A stretch of DNA of 64,000 bases from Leucosporidium creatinivorum (lineage: Eukaryota; Basidiomycota; Microbotryomycetes; Leucosporidiales; Leucosporidiaceae), in NCBI GenBank assembly GCA_001600635.1, contig BCKL01000033.1, forward strand, positions 68,515 through 132,514, read 5' to 3'. A program made the position numbers and the translations under genes. Below the pieces are notes generated by a model that saw only the letters and a program-made list of their open reading frames with translations, was not told the DNA's origin and searched no databases. Shown here piece by piece: positions 11,952 through 23,108 of this stretch (its first letter is position 1; each line of letters opens with the position of its first letter).

Positions 11952-12900
11952 GCAGCGTCCGGTTCGCCGAGGCGCCGGGTACTTGAAAGCTGGCTGGCGG
12001 CTGCTCCTTGGCTTCTTCTCTATCAAAAGCAAGCGCCTGTACGTCATCCACAGCTGTTCTACCGCCTCCAGCGCATCGAACTGACCAACTCCCGTCCCCT
12101 ACAGATGCCACGGTGTCCTTCGCATTGAACTTCGGTTCGGAAGGGCACTGCCACGACCTTACGGGTCTATATGGGACGCGAGACTCACTTCTAAGACGAC
12201 GTATATAGGAAGCGACCTGCCTAGGCTTTTTCAAGCGATGGGCTGAGTCGTGCTAAATCAGTCGCCTACATCTCTTTGCCTCAGCTCTCTCCCTTCTTTT
12301 TCTTTCTTTCCCCTCGCAACAACAGAAGATTTTACCTCCCATCTCTGGCTGGCCGCTCCTCAGAGAGCACGAGAACCAAGAGAAGGATGGTTGTAGAGCG
12401 ATGGGAATCATGGGCGAGGTGGTGGTGCAGGTGCGGGAGGCCAGCTCGGCGGTGGTGGTCGTCCAGCTCCTCAGCTTCCAGCAAAGGTGAGCCTTTTCTT
12501 CCTCGCTCCTACACCACATCATCCTCCCGTTCTCGCGTTTGCTCAATGAGGGTACAAAAATGATTTAATGAGTCGGACAACAACGAGTTTCTGCTGCTTC
12601 GGCGGGAGGGGAACAAGGGTCAAGGTGCTTTGCGCCTCCTCGCTTCTCGCTTGTCGAGGTTTGGCAGCTCGTCAAGGACAATAACCTACTGTTGCTGAGG
12701 GTTCACACGACACGGAGGATGGATGCGGAGCAGGGCTATGTCGTCTCGAGCTTCGGAGAGCTGACCCTTTCGGCTTCGGCGCTCTCCCATTCTGCAGATG
12801 CTTTCGACGTTGCTTCTGCCTGGACCTCAGGGAGTCGAGGGATATCGTCGGTGTACTCTTCTGCTGTTGTTGTGCTGCAAGCATCTCCGTTGTCCTACTA
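11952..12900. repeat. Inverted repeat 1, right arm
   Basis: Reverse complement of 5678-6627; the arms are separated by about 5.3 kb. The inner end at 11952 (GCAGCGTCCGG) is sharp. Similarity is very high from 11952 to about 12470 and lower outward, disappearing near 12900. The plus-strand copy carries the same coding-like exon as the left arm, from the acceptor near 12327 to the donor at about 12486. Confidence 0.85.
12328..12486 (+). pseudogene. Coding-like exon in the right repeat arm, unknown gene
   Basis: Open exon bounded by CAACAACAG and AAAG/GTGAGCC, with the same peptide as the left-arm copy (ILPPISGWPLLREHENQEKD, then GIMGEVVVQVREASSAV). It has one extra Val-type codon relative to the left copy; the frame is preserved. 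An upstream piece at about 11960-12205 also stays open across a typical intron (GTACGTC..ACTGACC..CCTACAG). No start codon context or complete gene model could be assembled with confidence. Confidence 0.35.
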
Positions 12901-13143
12901 CTATCTATCGGCGACGGCTCGGCGAAGGGAGAGACCAGGGATGTACTCTCGCGAAAGGCTGCAGCGCGCTTCAATACCTTCGTACATCCTGCTACGCTTC
13001 TGCTGCCCTCTTCTCGACTACAGCTGCCGACTCGAACCTGCCCCACTTGAGCCACGCGGCGGAGCTCCTCCACCTCGTCGAATCGCTGCCTTCGCTTCTT
13101 GCCCTTCGCTCTCTACCTGCACCTCGCAACAGCACTACAGACA

Positions 13144-13791
13144 ATGCTCACGCTCTACACCTGGCCCGAATCCGGCAACTGCTACAAAGTGCGCCTCTTG
13201 GCCGCCCTGCTCGAGATTCACCTCGTCGAGAAGACCGTCGATTTCCCAGCCAAAGAGCACCGCAGCGAGGCCTTCCTGCAACTCAACCCTCGGAGCACCA
13301 TCCCCGTCCTCGTCGACGCCGACTACGAGCTCACTTTCACCGACTCGGCCGCCATCCTCGTGTATCTCGCGGGGACTCACACGCCCAGCTCCTACTGGTC
13401 GACCGACGTGCACGAGCAAGCAGCCATCATGGATTGGCTCGGCTTCAATGCCTCCTGGATCCAAACGTCCCTCTCCAGAGCTCGAGGCATGGTCTCCCAA
13501 TCCTTCGCCCTCCCGCCGACGGACCCGAACGAGCTCTCGCGAGTGCAGGAGAAGGGTCGTCAAGCTCTCTCCCTCCTCGAACAGAGGCTCAGCAAGCACG
13601 ATTGGCTTGCTGTAGGACGACCTACCATCGCCGACGTGTCCAACTTCGTCTACGTCGCCCTCGCCCCCGCTGGAGACGTCTCGCTCGAGCCCTACCCTGC
13701 TGTTCGACGTTGGATCGCTCGAGTGAAAGCTCTACCTGGATTCATCACCATGGTCGGATTGGACGAGGGCGAGAAGAAGAGCGAGGAGTAG
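13144..13791 (+). CDS. Glutathione S-transferase-like protein
   Basis: Intronless, 215 residues. The N-terminal thioredoxin fold starts MLTLYTWPESGNCYKVRLL and has the conserved cis-Pro region NPRSTIPVLVDADYELTFTDSAAIL, with the glutathione-binding D/E-S-A-A-I motif. The C-terminal all-helical domain contains the N-capping/hydrophobic staple region WLAVGRPTIADVSNFVY (S/T-x-A-D) and ends AVRRWIARVKALPGF. The layout matches cytosolic GSTs of the Ure2p/GstB-like or theta-like groups. The usual catalytic Tyr/Ser position is occupied by Ser or Asn in PESGNCYK. It probably conjugates or reduces electrophiles in the cytosol; substrate unknown. The ATG at 13144 is chosen because it starts directly at the first beta strand. 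Confidence 0.85.
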   Translation: MLTLYTWPESGNCYKVRLLAALLEIHLVEKTVDFPAKEHRSEAFLQLNPRSTIPVLVDADYELTFTDSAAILVYLAGTHTPSSYWSTDVHEQAAIMDWLGFNASWIQTSLSRARGMVSQSFALPPTDPNELSRVQEKGRQALSLLEQRLSKHDWLAVGRPTIADVSNFVYVALAPAGDVSLEPYPAVRRWIARVKALPGFITMVGLDEGEKKSEE

Positions 13792-14140
13792 GGTGTCGGA
13801 GCGGACGGGAGGGTGTTGGGCTCGGCGCTCGGCGGAGAGTAAGGGGGCTGGGTTTTGAGGCGACGCGAGGTCAGGCCGCAAGTGGAGCGCGAGAGGGACA
13901 AAAATATAGCAGTTTAGTACCAACACTGATGCGTGAGGAGAGCTGAGCAACCCTTGGACCGCTCCTTCGCCCGTCCAGCAGCTCTGCGAACGCCGTTGGT
14001 CGCTTTGTCGTCGCTGTGCGCCTTCCCAGTCTCCTTCAGCTCGTTTTCAAGTGACAGCCACGCACTCACAATGCAGCACACAACATCACTACAACTCGCC
14101 GACCTCCCTTCATCTCCTCTTCTCCCGCCTCGGCGGTCCC
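13792..14140. other. Convergent intergenic region
   Basis: Lies between the stop of the GST-like gene and the stop of the reverse-strand F-box gene. Nothing recognised besides probable 3' UTRs. Confidence 0.5.
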
Positions 14141-16244
14141 TCACTCCTCATCTTCCGTCTTCCACCTCAACCCACAGCTCCTCGTTCTCCTCTCCAGCCA
14201 CCTAATCGCCTCATCCTCCATCAACTCACACCCCACCAGACTCAACTCCACCAACCCCGGATCTTCCTCCTCTCTACCCGCCCGAGTCCTCGCCTCCACG
14301 AACTTGAGCAATCCGCTCCCTCGTACATTCGTCCGTGAGAGGTTGAGCCTCTGTAGCTTCGGCGTGAAGGTCATCAGATCCTCGACGCGTGTGCTCCAAC
14401 CCTCCACCCATGCCGCACCCGAGCAATCGAGCACCCTGAGCTCGGCCATTCGAGGCAGCTCGAGCGGGTCGGAGCTTGAAGCGGCGTAGGCCGTTTGCGC
14501 GAGGCAGAGGGATCGGAGATTCGGTGCGGAGGAGGTGGAGAAGTAGCCAAGAAGAAGCGTGGTGAGGTCGGCGCCTTGGAGGTCGAGGGAGGTGAGGTGG
14601 GGGAAGGAGATGCGCTGCGCCGAGCTTCGAGGGGGGAGGAAGAGGCGCCGGACGAGGGAGGGGGAGTTGGAGAGACGGAGGGAATTGAGTGTTGAGGAGG
14701 AGGCGGTGATGTCCGGATCGGGCGAGTTGGGATCGTCGAACGAGTCCGAGATGCTTAGCCGCTTAAGCCCCGCCGCGCTGAGTAGATCCCAAGTCATCGA
14801 AGGGGTCGTCGGGCCCAACTCCAGCTCCTCCAAGCACGGACAGTCCTCCCTCGTAAGCTCTGGGCTCGCAATCGTCCCATCCCGGAACTTGAGGCGCCAA
14901 GTGGGCCCAACGAGGGTTAAGCGCCGAAGCGCGGTGGGTGGCCAGTCGTCCTCGCCGTCGTAGGGAGGGAGGAGGGTAGGGAGGATCCAGACCGTTAGTA
15001 CCCGGGTTTTGGAAGGCGCGGAACGGAGAGAGAGGGTCGAGAGGGCGGCGAAGGTGTTGCAGAGCCGAGGGAGGGAGAAGTGGAGCTGGAGGTGAGCGCG
15101 CGTGTGCAGGGAGAAGGAGGTGAGAGTCGAGGCGGAGGTAGAGACGATATGTTTGATCATGGTGACGATGAGGTGGCGCTGTACCTCGGAGGTGTTGGAA
15201 CAGGAGCAGGCGAAGGAGGTGAGCGAGGGGGGTGGACCGAGCCCGTCGGCGGGGTCGAGTTGCGAGAGGATGAGTCGCAGGGTGACGGGCGAAATATCGT
15301 CTAGATTAGTGAGCGTGAGGGAGGTGATACCACCGCCTCGCCTGCTGCTCCCTTCCGGCCGCCCCTCGCCTCGACCTCGGCCGAACGCCCTCGCCATCCA
15401 AAACTCAGCTTTCTGCACCACCCTCGCTCCGCCTCCCTTACCGTCAATCCGCAACGACCTCCATAGAGCAGGCGAATCGCTGATAGCGCTACGCCATCGT
15501 CGACACACCCCAGAAGTGGCGATGATGGGGTTGCGCCGAAGGGGAGGGTCCACGTCGGCAGAGGTAGGTGGGAGGGGAGTGTCGTGCGCTTCGAGCGCGA
15601 AGGAGAGGGTGAGAATGAGGAGCTCGGGTGGGAGGGAGTAAATCGGGGAGGCCTGTAGGATGTGTTCAAAGTGAGCTTCTCGGCGAGGATGAGGGGGCGC
15701 CGAGCTTACTTCGGCTCGCGCGCGGGCATCTTGCACGTCACTCCAGGCCTTAGTTATGTACTATTCGATCAAATGGGGTCAGCAATGACCCTCCCCCGAA
15801 GCTGCAGACCAGCAAGCTCACCTCCCCCGCCTCGCTATCGTCTCCCACCCTCTGCCGCGCCCAAACGAGCATCTCCTCAGCCTTGCTCCACTTGCCGCAA
15901 TCTCCCCATATCCTAGCAGCATTCGTATAGCCCTACAAACCAGCCCTCCCTCATCAGCTCAATCCTTCCCGAACGCACACCCTCAATCTCACCTTCCAAT
16001 CCCCCGGCGAGAGGTTCACAGACTCATTCACACCCCCTGATGAAGCATCTTCGAGCCTCCTTCCCCGTTCCTTTACTCGGTGATAGTAGGTCAGGCAGAA
16101 CTGGTCGTCGTCGCGAACGTCGGGGGAGATGGAAGTGGTAAAGCTGTGGGGGAGGGCCGGGGCGGAGGAGGGATGCGTGTAGTGCTGCATTCCTGTCGAG
16201 TTGACGTTGCTCGGGTCGTGCTGAGTGGCATCGCGGGATGGCAT
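14141..16244 (-). CDS. F-box/leucine-rich-repeat protein with N-terminal helical repeat
   Basis: Three exons on the reverse strand (15993-16244, 15822-15932, 14141-15748) give 656 residues. The N-terminal segment (CLTYYHRVKERGRRLEDA, GYTNAARIWGDCGKWSKAEE) is helical and resembles a TPR-type repeat. The F-box follows with IYSLPPELLILTLSFAL, then VCRRWRSAISDSPALWRSL, which bind Skp1. The remaining part has irregular leucine-rich repeats (SLTLTNLDDI, LEELELG, LRVLDCSGA, LQRLNLSRTNV), the substrate-binding arc. It is likely a substrate receptor of an SCF ubiquitin ligase. The TPR-like plus F-box plus LRR order recalls Dia2/Pof3, but the match is not strong enough for a name. Confidence 0.78.
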
Positions 16245-16420
16245 GATGAGCGACGGAGAGCAAAGCGCAAGCTCAAGCGCTCAGCGCTCAAAGTGGAGCT
16301 TCGTCGCGTTTCGTTTTGATTCGTAATAACTCGAGTCGAGAATCAAGCTGTCAGATGCCCGATACACAAGCGATCAGGCCTCCACCTTCGTCTGCCTCGA
16401 GTCCCCACCTATCCCGCCTT

Positions 16421-16444
16421 TCTCTCTCTCTCTCTCTCTCTCTC
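16421..16444. repeat. (TC)n microsatellite
   Basis: Uninterrupted CT dinucleotide run in the short gap between the divergent start of the F-box gene and the stop of the eIF2B delta gene. Confidence 0.9.
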
Positions 16445-16508
16445 GCATCGCCGACTCTCCCATCGCCGAACTTTCATTCATCTCCTACCTACCTCCCAAT
16501 CTGCCTCA

Positions 16509-18333
16509 TTACAGCCCCGCCAAAGGTTTATAATCCCTCAACAAGACGGGCACACTCTGCACGGGGATCAACCCCGCTTCGGTGATGACCACGGTGACGT
16601 CCTCGGGCCTCGAGACGTCGTAGAGGAGGGAGAGGGGGGAGAGGTTCGGGAGGGGGTGGGGTGCGGAGGAGGAGAGGAGGGAGAGGGGGGATGCTGTGGA
16701 TCCGGAAGAGGGGGTCAGCGCCGCGAGAGAAGGAAGGAGGGAGGGGAAGAGAGAGGCAGGCGCACCCATTTCGTTGCCGACAATCGAATCGAGCATGATC
16801 CTCTCGCTAAATTTATACGTCTCGCAACAGCACACCACGGGGACGCCCTTCTCTTTGAGCATCATGGCTACCATGGCCGTCCCTGCGCGGGAGAACATGG
16901 ACCCGTTGGACAAGAGGGCGTGGGTGCCCAAGAGGCAGAGGGAGATGCGAGGGAGGATGAGCGAGAGGGAGGGGAGGAGGACGTAGGTCGTGGGGATGGA
17001 AGCTGAGCGCAGGGAAGCGAGGAGGTTCTTCCCTGTTTGTGTTTATGGTTGTGGTTGCGAGTCAAAAAGTCGAGGGGTCAGCTTTGCTCGGTCGGCGCGG
17101 CGAAAAAGAAGGGGAAGGCGAGAGAGGGAGGGAGGAAGGAAACTCACCCTCGTAAAGAGGCCGAGAGTCGACGACCACCACACTAAACTCTTTGCCCTGC
17201 TTCTTGGCCTCGAGCAGCACTCCTTCTACGACGGACGACCTCGCATAGGTGAGGATGGTGTCGCCGTTTTGAATCTTGTCGATCGCGTGCTGCTCAATGA
17301 CCTTGCCTGCTAGGAGGATTCGGTCGCGGATGAAAGAGTCGATTTTCAGGAGGAGGAGGGATTTGGCCTGTTGGTTTGGTTGGAGGAGGCGAGGAGCGGA
17401 AAGGAAGCGAGAGGGTTAGCGCCGAGCTCGGCTTGAGAGGGAGGGAGGGAGAGGGAAGGAGGGAGGGACGGAGAGAGACCAAGCGTAGCGTACCTCCTCG
17501 ACGTCCATCTCCTGGTCGATGAGGCTGATCTCGTACTTGAGGTACCGGATGGCTGTTCCCATGGACACGGAGAGCGGCCTCGCTCGGATGAGGTGCGAGA
17601 TTTGGGGGTTGAGGTGAGTGGTGGGGAGGTGGCGAGTGAGGTTGGTTTGCGCGGGAGGGGTGTAGGAGGAGATGATCTATATGCCGAAGCGTCAGCGTGG
17701 TGTACAGCAGCAGAAGAAGGGAAACAGCCCCGCGCGCGCGCGCGCGCGACGCCAACTCACGTCCTTGAGCGCCTCGAGCATGGCGATACAACGAGCATTA
17801 GCGCCCACAATTTTGAATTCGCTGTATTGGAGTGCTAGACGGATGATGGAAGGGTGGATGTTTGAAGTGGAGGATTTGGACGAGTGGGAGAGCTGGGACG
17901 AGTGCGAAGGCAGGTCGAGGTGCAGGAAGAGTTGGAGAGGGTCCGTGTTGTCTGTAACTTGTTGGTTCGCACGGCTTGATGCGCCTGCTCCGACGTCGCC
18001 GCCCTTGGATCCGCTGGCTTGAGCTCCTGCAGCTCCCCCAGCGCCGGCGGCCTTTGTCGCCTGGTGAGGTGCTGCTCCTCCTGCTGGTTTGGCTCCCTTG
18101 TTCTCCTTGTGCTGTACTAGAGGAGTTGCAGCTTGTTCTCCAACTTGCAGTCCTTTAGCTGCTGCCCTCTTTGCTGCTTTAGCTGCTTTGAGAGCGTTCT
18201 TGTCGACCTTGCCCCCTCCCCCTGCTGGAGCAGGAGCAGGAGCAGGAGCAGGAGAAGCGAGAGTTACGGGAGTGGGAGCTGCTCGTTTGGGTGAGCCTTG
18301 AGCTATGGGTGAAGTGGGCTTGGGTGACGACAT
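16509..18333 (-). CDS. GCD2: Translation initiation factor eIF2B subunit delta
   Basis: Reverse-strand gene with about four exons. The N-terminus (MSSPKPTSPIAQGSPKRAAP) is Ala/Pro/Lys-rich and disordered, with an (AP)n stretch; this is usual for eIF2B delta. The conserved C-terminal half is of the eIF2B alpha/beta/delta type: SLLLLKIDSFIRDRILLAGK, then HAIDKIQNGDTILTYARSSV, FSVVVVDSRPLYEGKNLL, LLGTHALLSNGSMFSRAGTA and VPVVCCCETYKFSERIMLDS, ending LLYDVSRPEDVTVVITE and IPVQSVPVLLRDY. The NGS and ETYKF motifs are typical of the delta subunit. It is a regulatory subunit of the guanine-nucleotide exchange factor for eIF2, the target of eIF2alpha-phosphorylation control. One intron carries a (CG)n repeat. 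Divergent from TTI1, with 201 nt between the starts. Confidence 0.93.
17730..17749. repeat. (CG)n alternating repeat in an eIF2B delta intron
   Basis: About ten alternating CG/GC dinucleotides close to a splice donor of the eIF2B delta gene. Such runs can form Z-DNA (general knowledge), but no function is shown here. Confidence 0.85.
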
Positions 18334-18534
18334 GTTCCTGTAGCCGACTAGAAACGAGAGAGACGAGAAGAGTAGGAAGCTAACGAGCGATTTCAACTCT
18401 TGACTCTGTTCAAGTCGCGACTGCGTGAGGCAGAGTATCGCCCTACAGCTTTTGCTTGTTTCAGAGCCAGGTCAGGTGAGTAATACAAGCTTATTAGCTA
18501 ATTCACAGCTAATAAGAATTTACTACAGAGGCTT

Positions 18535-21500
18535 ATGGTGATCCCCCTCTTCAACGCGCCTGGGTCGCGTAGACCTCTCAGCCTGGACGACAAGAAGCAG
18601 CAAGCTTTCGTACAGGTGAGTAGTAATCTGTACCCTTATATAGCTCTCTCTCACTGCTACCACTGCTCCCCTACAGCTCAAATCCATCTGCGTCCCCCTT
18701 CTCTCCCAATCTCGCCTACCTCCCTCGCCATCTACTACAGCTTCGCTTCTCTCCTCTCTTACAGCACTACGCACCGCACTCTCCTACATTCCCGACACCG
18801 TCTTCTCCCCACCATTAGCCAACTACGCCTTCTTCCCTCTCTCCTCCCTCCTCCAACCCTCCCCCGACGGCCGGCCAAGAGGCGATGCTCTACTCCAAGG
18901 TACTATGCGGGCCCTAGGGATGCTCATCCGCAAGTGGAGGACTTGCCCAATGGAGGACAAGATCAGGACAGAGCTCTGGATTATGGTCGCTCTCCAGCTT
19001 GGAGGGCCGTTGGATCCTGCTGGGCCGGCGATGGGCCAGGACAAGGGTAAAGGGAAGGGGAAGGAGGTGCTCAAGACGGATGAGAGCAAGTTGGCCATGG
19101 TGGAGGTGTTGTTGAAGTTGCTGGGCCATCCGAAGCCGGTGGAGGAGGAGGGGGAGCGGTTCGGAGCCGAGGATGCCGACGACGACGACGACGATCCATT
19201 GGGCGAGAAGATTGATTGGACGGCGGACGAGCCTTCGCCTTATCCGTCCACCTCGACTACATCAGCAACAGCCGAGCAGGACCGACCACCCCCTCCAGCC
19301 CCGCCCATCCCAATCCTCTTCCACACCCTCACAACACTCCTCTCCCTCGCCTCTACTCCCACCTCCCTGATCCAACTCCAACTCGCCTCGCTCGAAGCGC
19401 TCCAACTCCTCCTACATCTCTACCTCTCCGTGCACCCTCCCTCTCCCTCGGCCGACTCACCCCCTTCGAAACCCGAAGGCCCCTCCCCCCTCCTCGCCAC
19501 CGCCCTCCCCGGTACAGCCTCCACCCTCTCCCGCATCGCTCTTTCCCTCCCCTCCTCCTCCTCCTCCTCCGCCGCCGCGCCAACGACGAGCGACAGACCC
19601 CGCCCGCAACCCTCGAAAGTCGTCGTCGCTGCTCTAGCGACGCTCGAGGAGTGGCTGCTCGCGGCGGTGGGGGATGAGGTGACGCGGAGCTTGAGGGAGC
19701 AGACAAAGGAGGAGAGCAGCAAGGGCGTAGGAACGCTCGAGGAGCTGGTAGAGGGGTTCTCTGCCTTGCCTACTTGCTCCTCCTCCTTTTTTTCCAACGC
19801 CGAGGCCGGAGGAGCGCTCCTCCCCTCCGCTGCTGCTCCACCAGCACCCGAGCCAGCTTCTCCTCCTCTCAAAGGTCCCNCCCNCCCCNCCCCCGCCTGG
19901 CTCTCCTACACACTCTCCTCCATCTCTTCCCTCCTCTCCTCCCTCTCGCCTCTCTCCTCGCATGATTCCCCCCTCGTCAGGGCCGCGCTGGTTCAGCTGC
20001 TGACCGCGCTGCTGGACCGGGCGAGCGAGACGATGCAGGGTAGTAGCGAGGAGGGGAGGAGAGTCCTCCTCGAGGGGTCGTTGCTGTTGGGTGGGGATGA
20101 GTGGGAGGAGGTGGTCGGCGAGCCGGCGAGGGAGGCGCTGGCTGCCTCTCTCCGTGCAGCAGCGGAAGGAGGAGCGGGACAAGGATCAGAAACGACCCAT
20201 ACACATCACCTCATCTCCTCCATCCTTCGCTCCCGCCTGCTTTCCCTCCCCTCCTCCATCAGACGGCAGGACGACTCGGCCATCACCCGCTCGGCTCGCA
20301 TCATTCGCGTAGGGTTGGACTTGCTCCCCTCCTCACCGGCGGCGGCGGGAGCAGGCCTTGCACTCGAGTTAGATAGGTGGAGCTACACCCTCCTTGCTTC
20401 TTGCGAGTTTGAGCGGATCCCCGGCGCTGGCGCTCAAGCCGAGGGGGGAAGCAAGGGGGGAGGGGGAGAGGGGAGGGGAATGGCCGCGGCGTGGATTACT
20501 GGAGGGGTGGACGATCTCGGTGGTGGGGAGGGGGAGGAGTGGCCGACCCTCCGACTGAAGAATGTCATCGATGGAAGGGCGAGGAGGGAGTTGGAAAGTC
20601 TTTGGGAGGCGGTCGGTCGCTCAGCTGGCAGGGGAGGAGAGGGGGGGGGCAACGAGGGGGAGGTGCTCGAGTTCTTTGTGGGCGTGGGAGTGGGGAGGAG
20701 GTGGGACGTCGTGGGAGCGGGGGCGTGGTGGGTTGTTGAGGGGGTGTTGCGAGGCTTGAGAGGAAAGGGCGAGGAGAAGGGAGGCGAGGGGCAGGGAGAG
20801 AGGATGGGCAAGAAGAGGAAGAAGGGGTTGAAGGGGGTGGTGAGGAGTTTGTTGAGCGTTTTGGAAATGTTGGAGGAGGAGAGGTTGGAGGAGGAGCCTG
20901 CTTCAGCTCCAGCAGCAGCAGCAGGAGCGCCGAAGCAGGAGGAGGAGGACGCTCTCGCCCCGACAACAGCGACGACGATGGACGACCTCACCTCCATTTC
21001 GGTGGAGCATCAACGCGGCGTAACCCACACCGCCGGGCTCGACGCGCTCAACCCCGTCGCCGCAACCTCAACGACCCGCACCAACTTGGCCTCGCACCGC
21101 ATCCTCCTCTCCTGCCTCCTCCTCCGCACGCTCTCCACCCTCGCCTCCCTCCTTTCCTCCTCCTTCCAACCCTTCCTCCTATCCACCCTCTACCACCTCC
21201 TCTCCTTCTCCTCCCCCACTTCCCACGCCCTCCTCCGCACCCACGCCACGACCGCTCTCTCCCGCATAGCCTACTCCACCTCGTACGCCTCCCCGCAAAA
21301 CCTCATCCTCTCAAATGTAGACTACATTATCAACTCGGTCTCTCAGCGGCTCTCTCCCTCGCGGCTCGACCCAGCTGCGCCGTTAGTCCTGGTTCGGATG
21401 ATCCAACTGGTGGGAAGGGAGATTGTGCCCATGGTGGGGGATTTGGTGGAGGATGTGCTCGAGGCGTTGGATGATTGGCATGGGTATGAGGAGGTTACGG

Positions 21501-22561
21501 TGGGCCTGTGGGCGGTGCTCGATGGATTGATGAGGGTTATGAGTGAGGAGGCGGGGGAGGTGGGCGCCGAGAGGAGGGTTGGGCAGGAAGCAGGGAAGGA
21601 GGAGAAGGGACCGGAGTGGGAGAGGGATTGGAGAGCGTTTGAGGAGTGGTTCAGGAGGAGGAATGTGCCTGCGCCGAGGGAGGAGGACGACGAGGATGAG
21701 GAGGACGACCAGCCGAAGGAGAACCCTCGGCAGCCGTTCAAGTCGTCTGCGCCACCCGAGGAGGAAGGAGAAGGAGAGGGACAAACCGAGTTCCCGTCTT
21801 CGACCGAACCCGAGGTCCCCCCAACCCGCCCTCAAGTCGTTGCCGCCTCGATCCTCGAGAAGGCCCTCTTCTTCCTGTCCCACTCTTCGCCCTTCCTTCG
21901 CTCCCGGGTCCTCAGCCTCATCACCTCGGCTGTACCACTTCTCGCTCCTCTCCCTCTTCCCACCATCTCCAGCTCCACCGACTCATCCAACGCCGCCGCT
22001 CTCCCCTCAACCACCTCCCCCTCCCTCCTCCTCCCCATCATCCACCGCTGCTGGCCCTACATCCTCCTCCGCCTCGCCGATCCCGAACCCTACGTCATCC
22101 TTTCCGCCCTGGACCTGATCCTCTCCCTCTCAACCCACTGCGGCGCTTTTCTCTCCCGCCGGATTCTGGACGACGTCTTCCCTCGCTTTCGCCTCCTCTT
22201 GTCCAAGCAAGTCGAGCTAGATCGTGGATCAGCGATGGCGGGCAGGACGAGGTTTAGTACGAGTCATCGTGCGTATTTAGCGGTGCTGAGGACGATGAGA
22301 GGCGTCGTGAGGGATGTGCCGTTGAAGGAGGAGGTGAGGTGGGAGATGGTCCTCCTTTTCCGGAGGTTCTTGAGAGAGGGAGTGGAGGAGGAGTTGGCGA
22401 AGGAGGCGGAGGAGCTGTATAGGGAGTTGGGGCAGAAGGGGCCCGATGCGGTTTGGTTGGCGCTCGGCGGAGCAGGGGAGGAGGGGATGAGGGGCGTTGT
22501 GGGGTTCTTGAAGGAGAGGCTGCAGGAGGAGAGGGTGCAGAGGGTGTTAGTGGGATTGTGA
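18535..22561 (+). CDS. TTI1: Tel2-interacting protein 1 (TTT complex, HEAT repeats)
   Basis: Exons 18535-18615 and 18677-22561 give about 1321 residues. Exon 1 ends KKQQAFVQ and exon 2 opens LKSICVPLLSQS, the Tti1 N-terminal F..LK..CV.LL motif. The body is repeated alpha-helical HEAT-like sequence separated by long Ser/Glu/Pro-rich loops. The C-terminal region has PRFRLLLSKQ and the family-typical end GPDAVWLALGG. Tti1 forms the TTT complex with Tel2 and Tti2, which helps mature PIKK kinases (TOR, ATM/ATR-type); this is family knowledge. It is longer than the roughly 1040-1090 residues of yeast and human Tti1 because of the loops. Three ambiguous bases (N) in a poly-C tract at 19880-19889 leave a short uncertain peptide. 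Confidence 0.85.
19880..19889. other. Ambiguous bases within TTI1
   Basis: Three Ns inside a C-run in a low-complexity Pro/Ser-coding loop. The reading frame on both sides is the same, so the length is probably right or off by multiples of three. Confidence 0.95.
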
Positions 22562-22618
22562 ATACGAGCTGGATGAGCTCGAACCGGTTCTGTGAGGCTT
22601 TGCAGAGTTGAGGCGCAG

Positions 22619-23108
22619 GAGCGCCGAGCTCGGTCGAGCTCTTCTGTTCGTGTCAGGCTGCAGACTGCGCTGGGAAAGCCCAAAAGTACTTTTCGTGTGC
22701 TGTACGCTTCCTGAGCCCGCTTGCCGGCCTCCGAACAAAGACTCCAACTGACGTCGCTCGGCCGACCTTTGAGAGCGCTCAGCCAGCCCTCCCAGCTCTT
22801 TCTCCTACGCTCACCTCGTCTCGCTTGCTCTCGATTCGTCGCACGCTCAGGATGGAAGCTAAGTTGGAAGACTCGATTGAGAAGCTCTCTGTGCACTCCG
22901 AGACTACTACAGGTGAGCAGAACAGCTTTCCACCGCGCTCGAGATCAAGCCGCTTCGCGCTGCAAGGCTGGGAGGCTGGGAGGCTGACCTCTTCCCTTCA
23001 CACTTGCAGGCCCCCCTTCGCGCTCTCAGAAGTCTATACAGAGGATATTGAGCCATCGCGAAGCTTCCCAGCTGTTCAACTATAGCGACTCGCCCTCGCC
23101 GCATGACG
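22619..23108. repeat. Inverted repeat 2, left arm (promoter, exon 1, intron 1)
   Basis: Reverse complement of about 35372-35864. It spans the promoter, the ATG, exon 1, intron 1 and the start of exon 2 of two related genes. Long blocks are identical, including intron 1 and the stretch around CCCAAAAGTACTTTTCGTG. Divergence is confined to about 60 nt of the promoter (near 22750-22800) and grows again after about 23065. Confidence 0.88.

Larger units (their letters stand above)
11373..13143. other. Intergenic region holding the right inverted-repeat arm
   Basis: About 1.8 kb without a complete gene. 11373-11951 is unique and pyrimidine-rich, 11952-12900 is the right arm of inverted repeat 1, and 12900-13143 is probably promoter and 5' UTR of the GST-like gene. 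Confidence 0.6.

Noticed and set aside
5678-12900. Inverted repeat 1 as the termini of a transposable element or an LTR-type element
   Set aside because: The arms are inverted, not direct; no transposase, integrase or reverse transcriptase lies between or beside them, and I see no target-site duplication at the outer ends, which fade gradually.
13792-14140. Upstream extension of short plus-strand frames as a gene between GST and the F-box gene
   Set aside because: The frames run antisense into the F-box gene and lack start context or domain.
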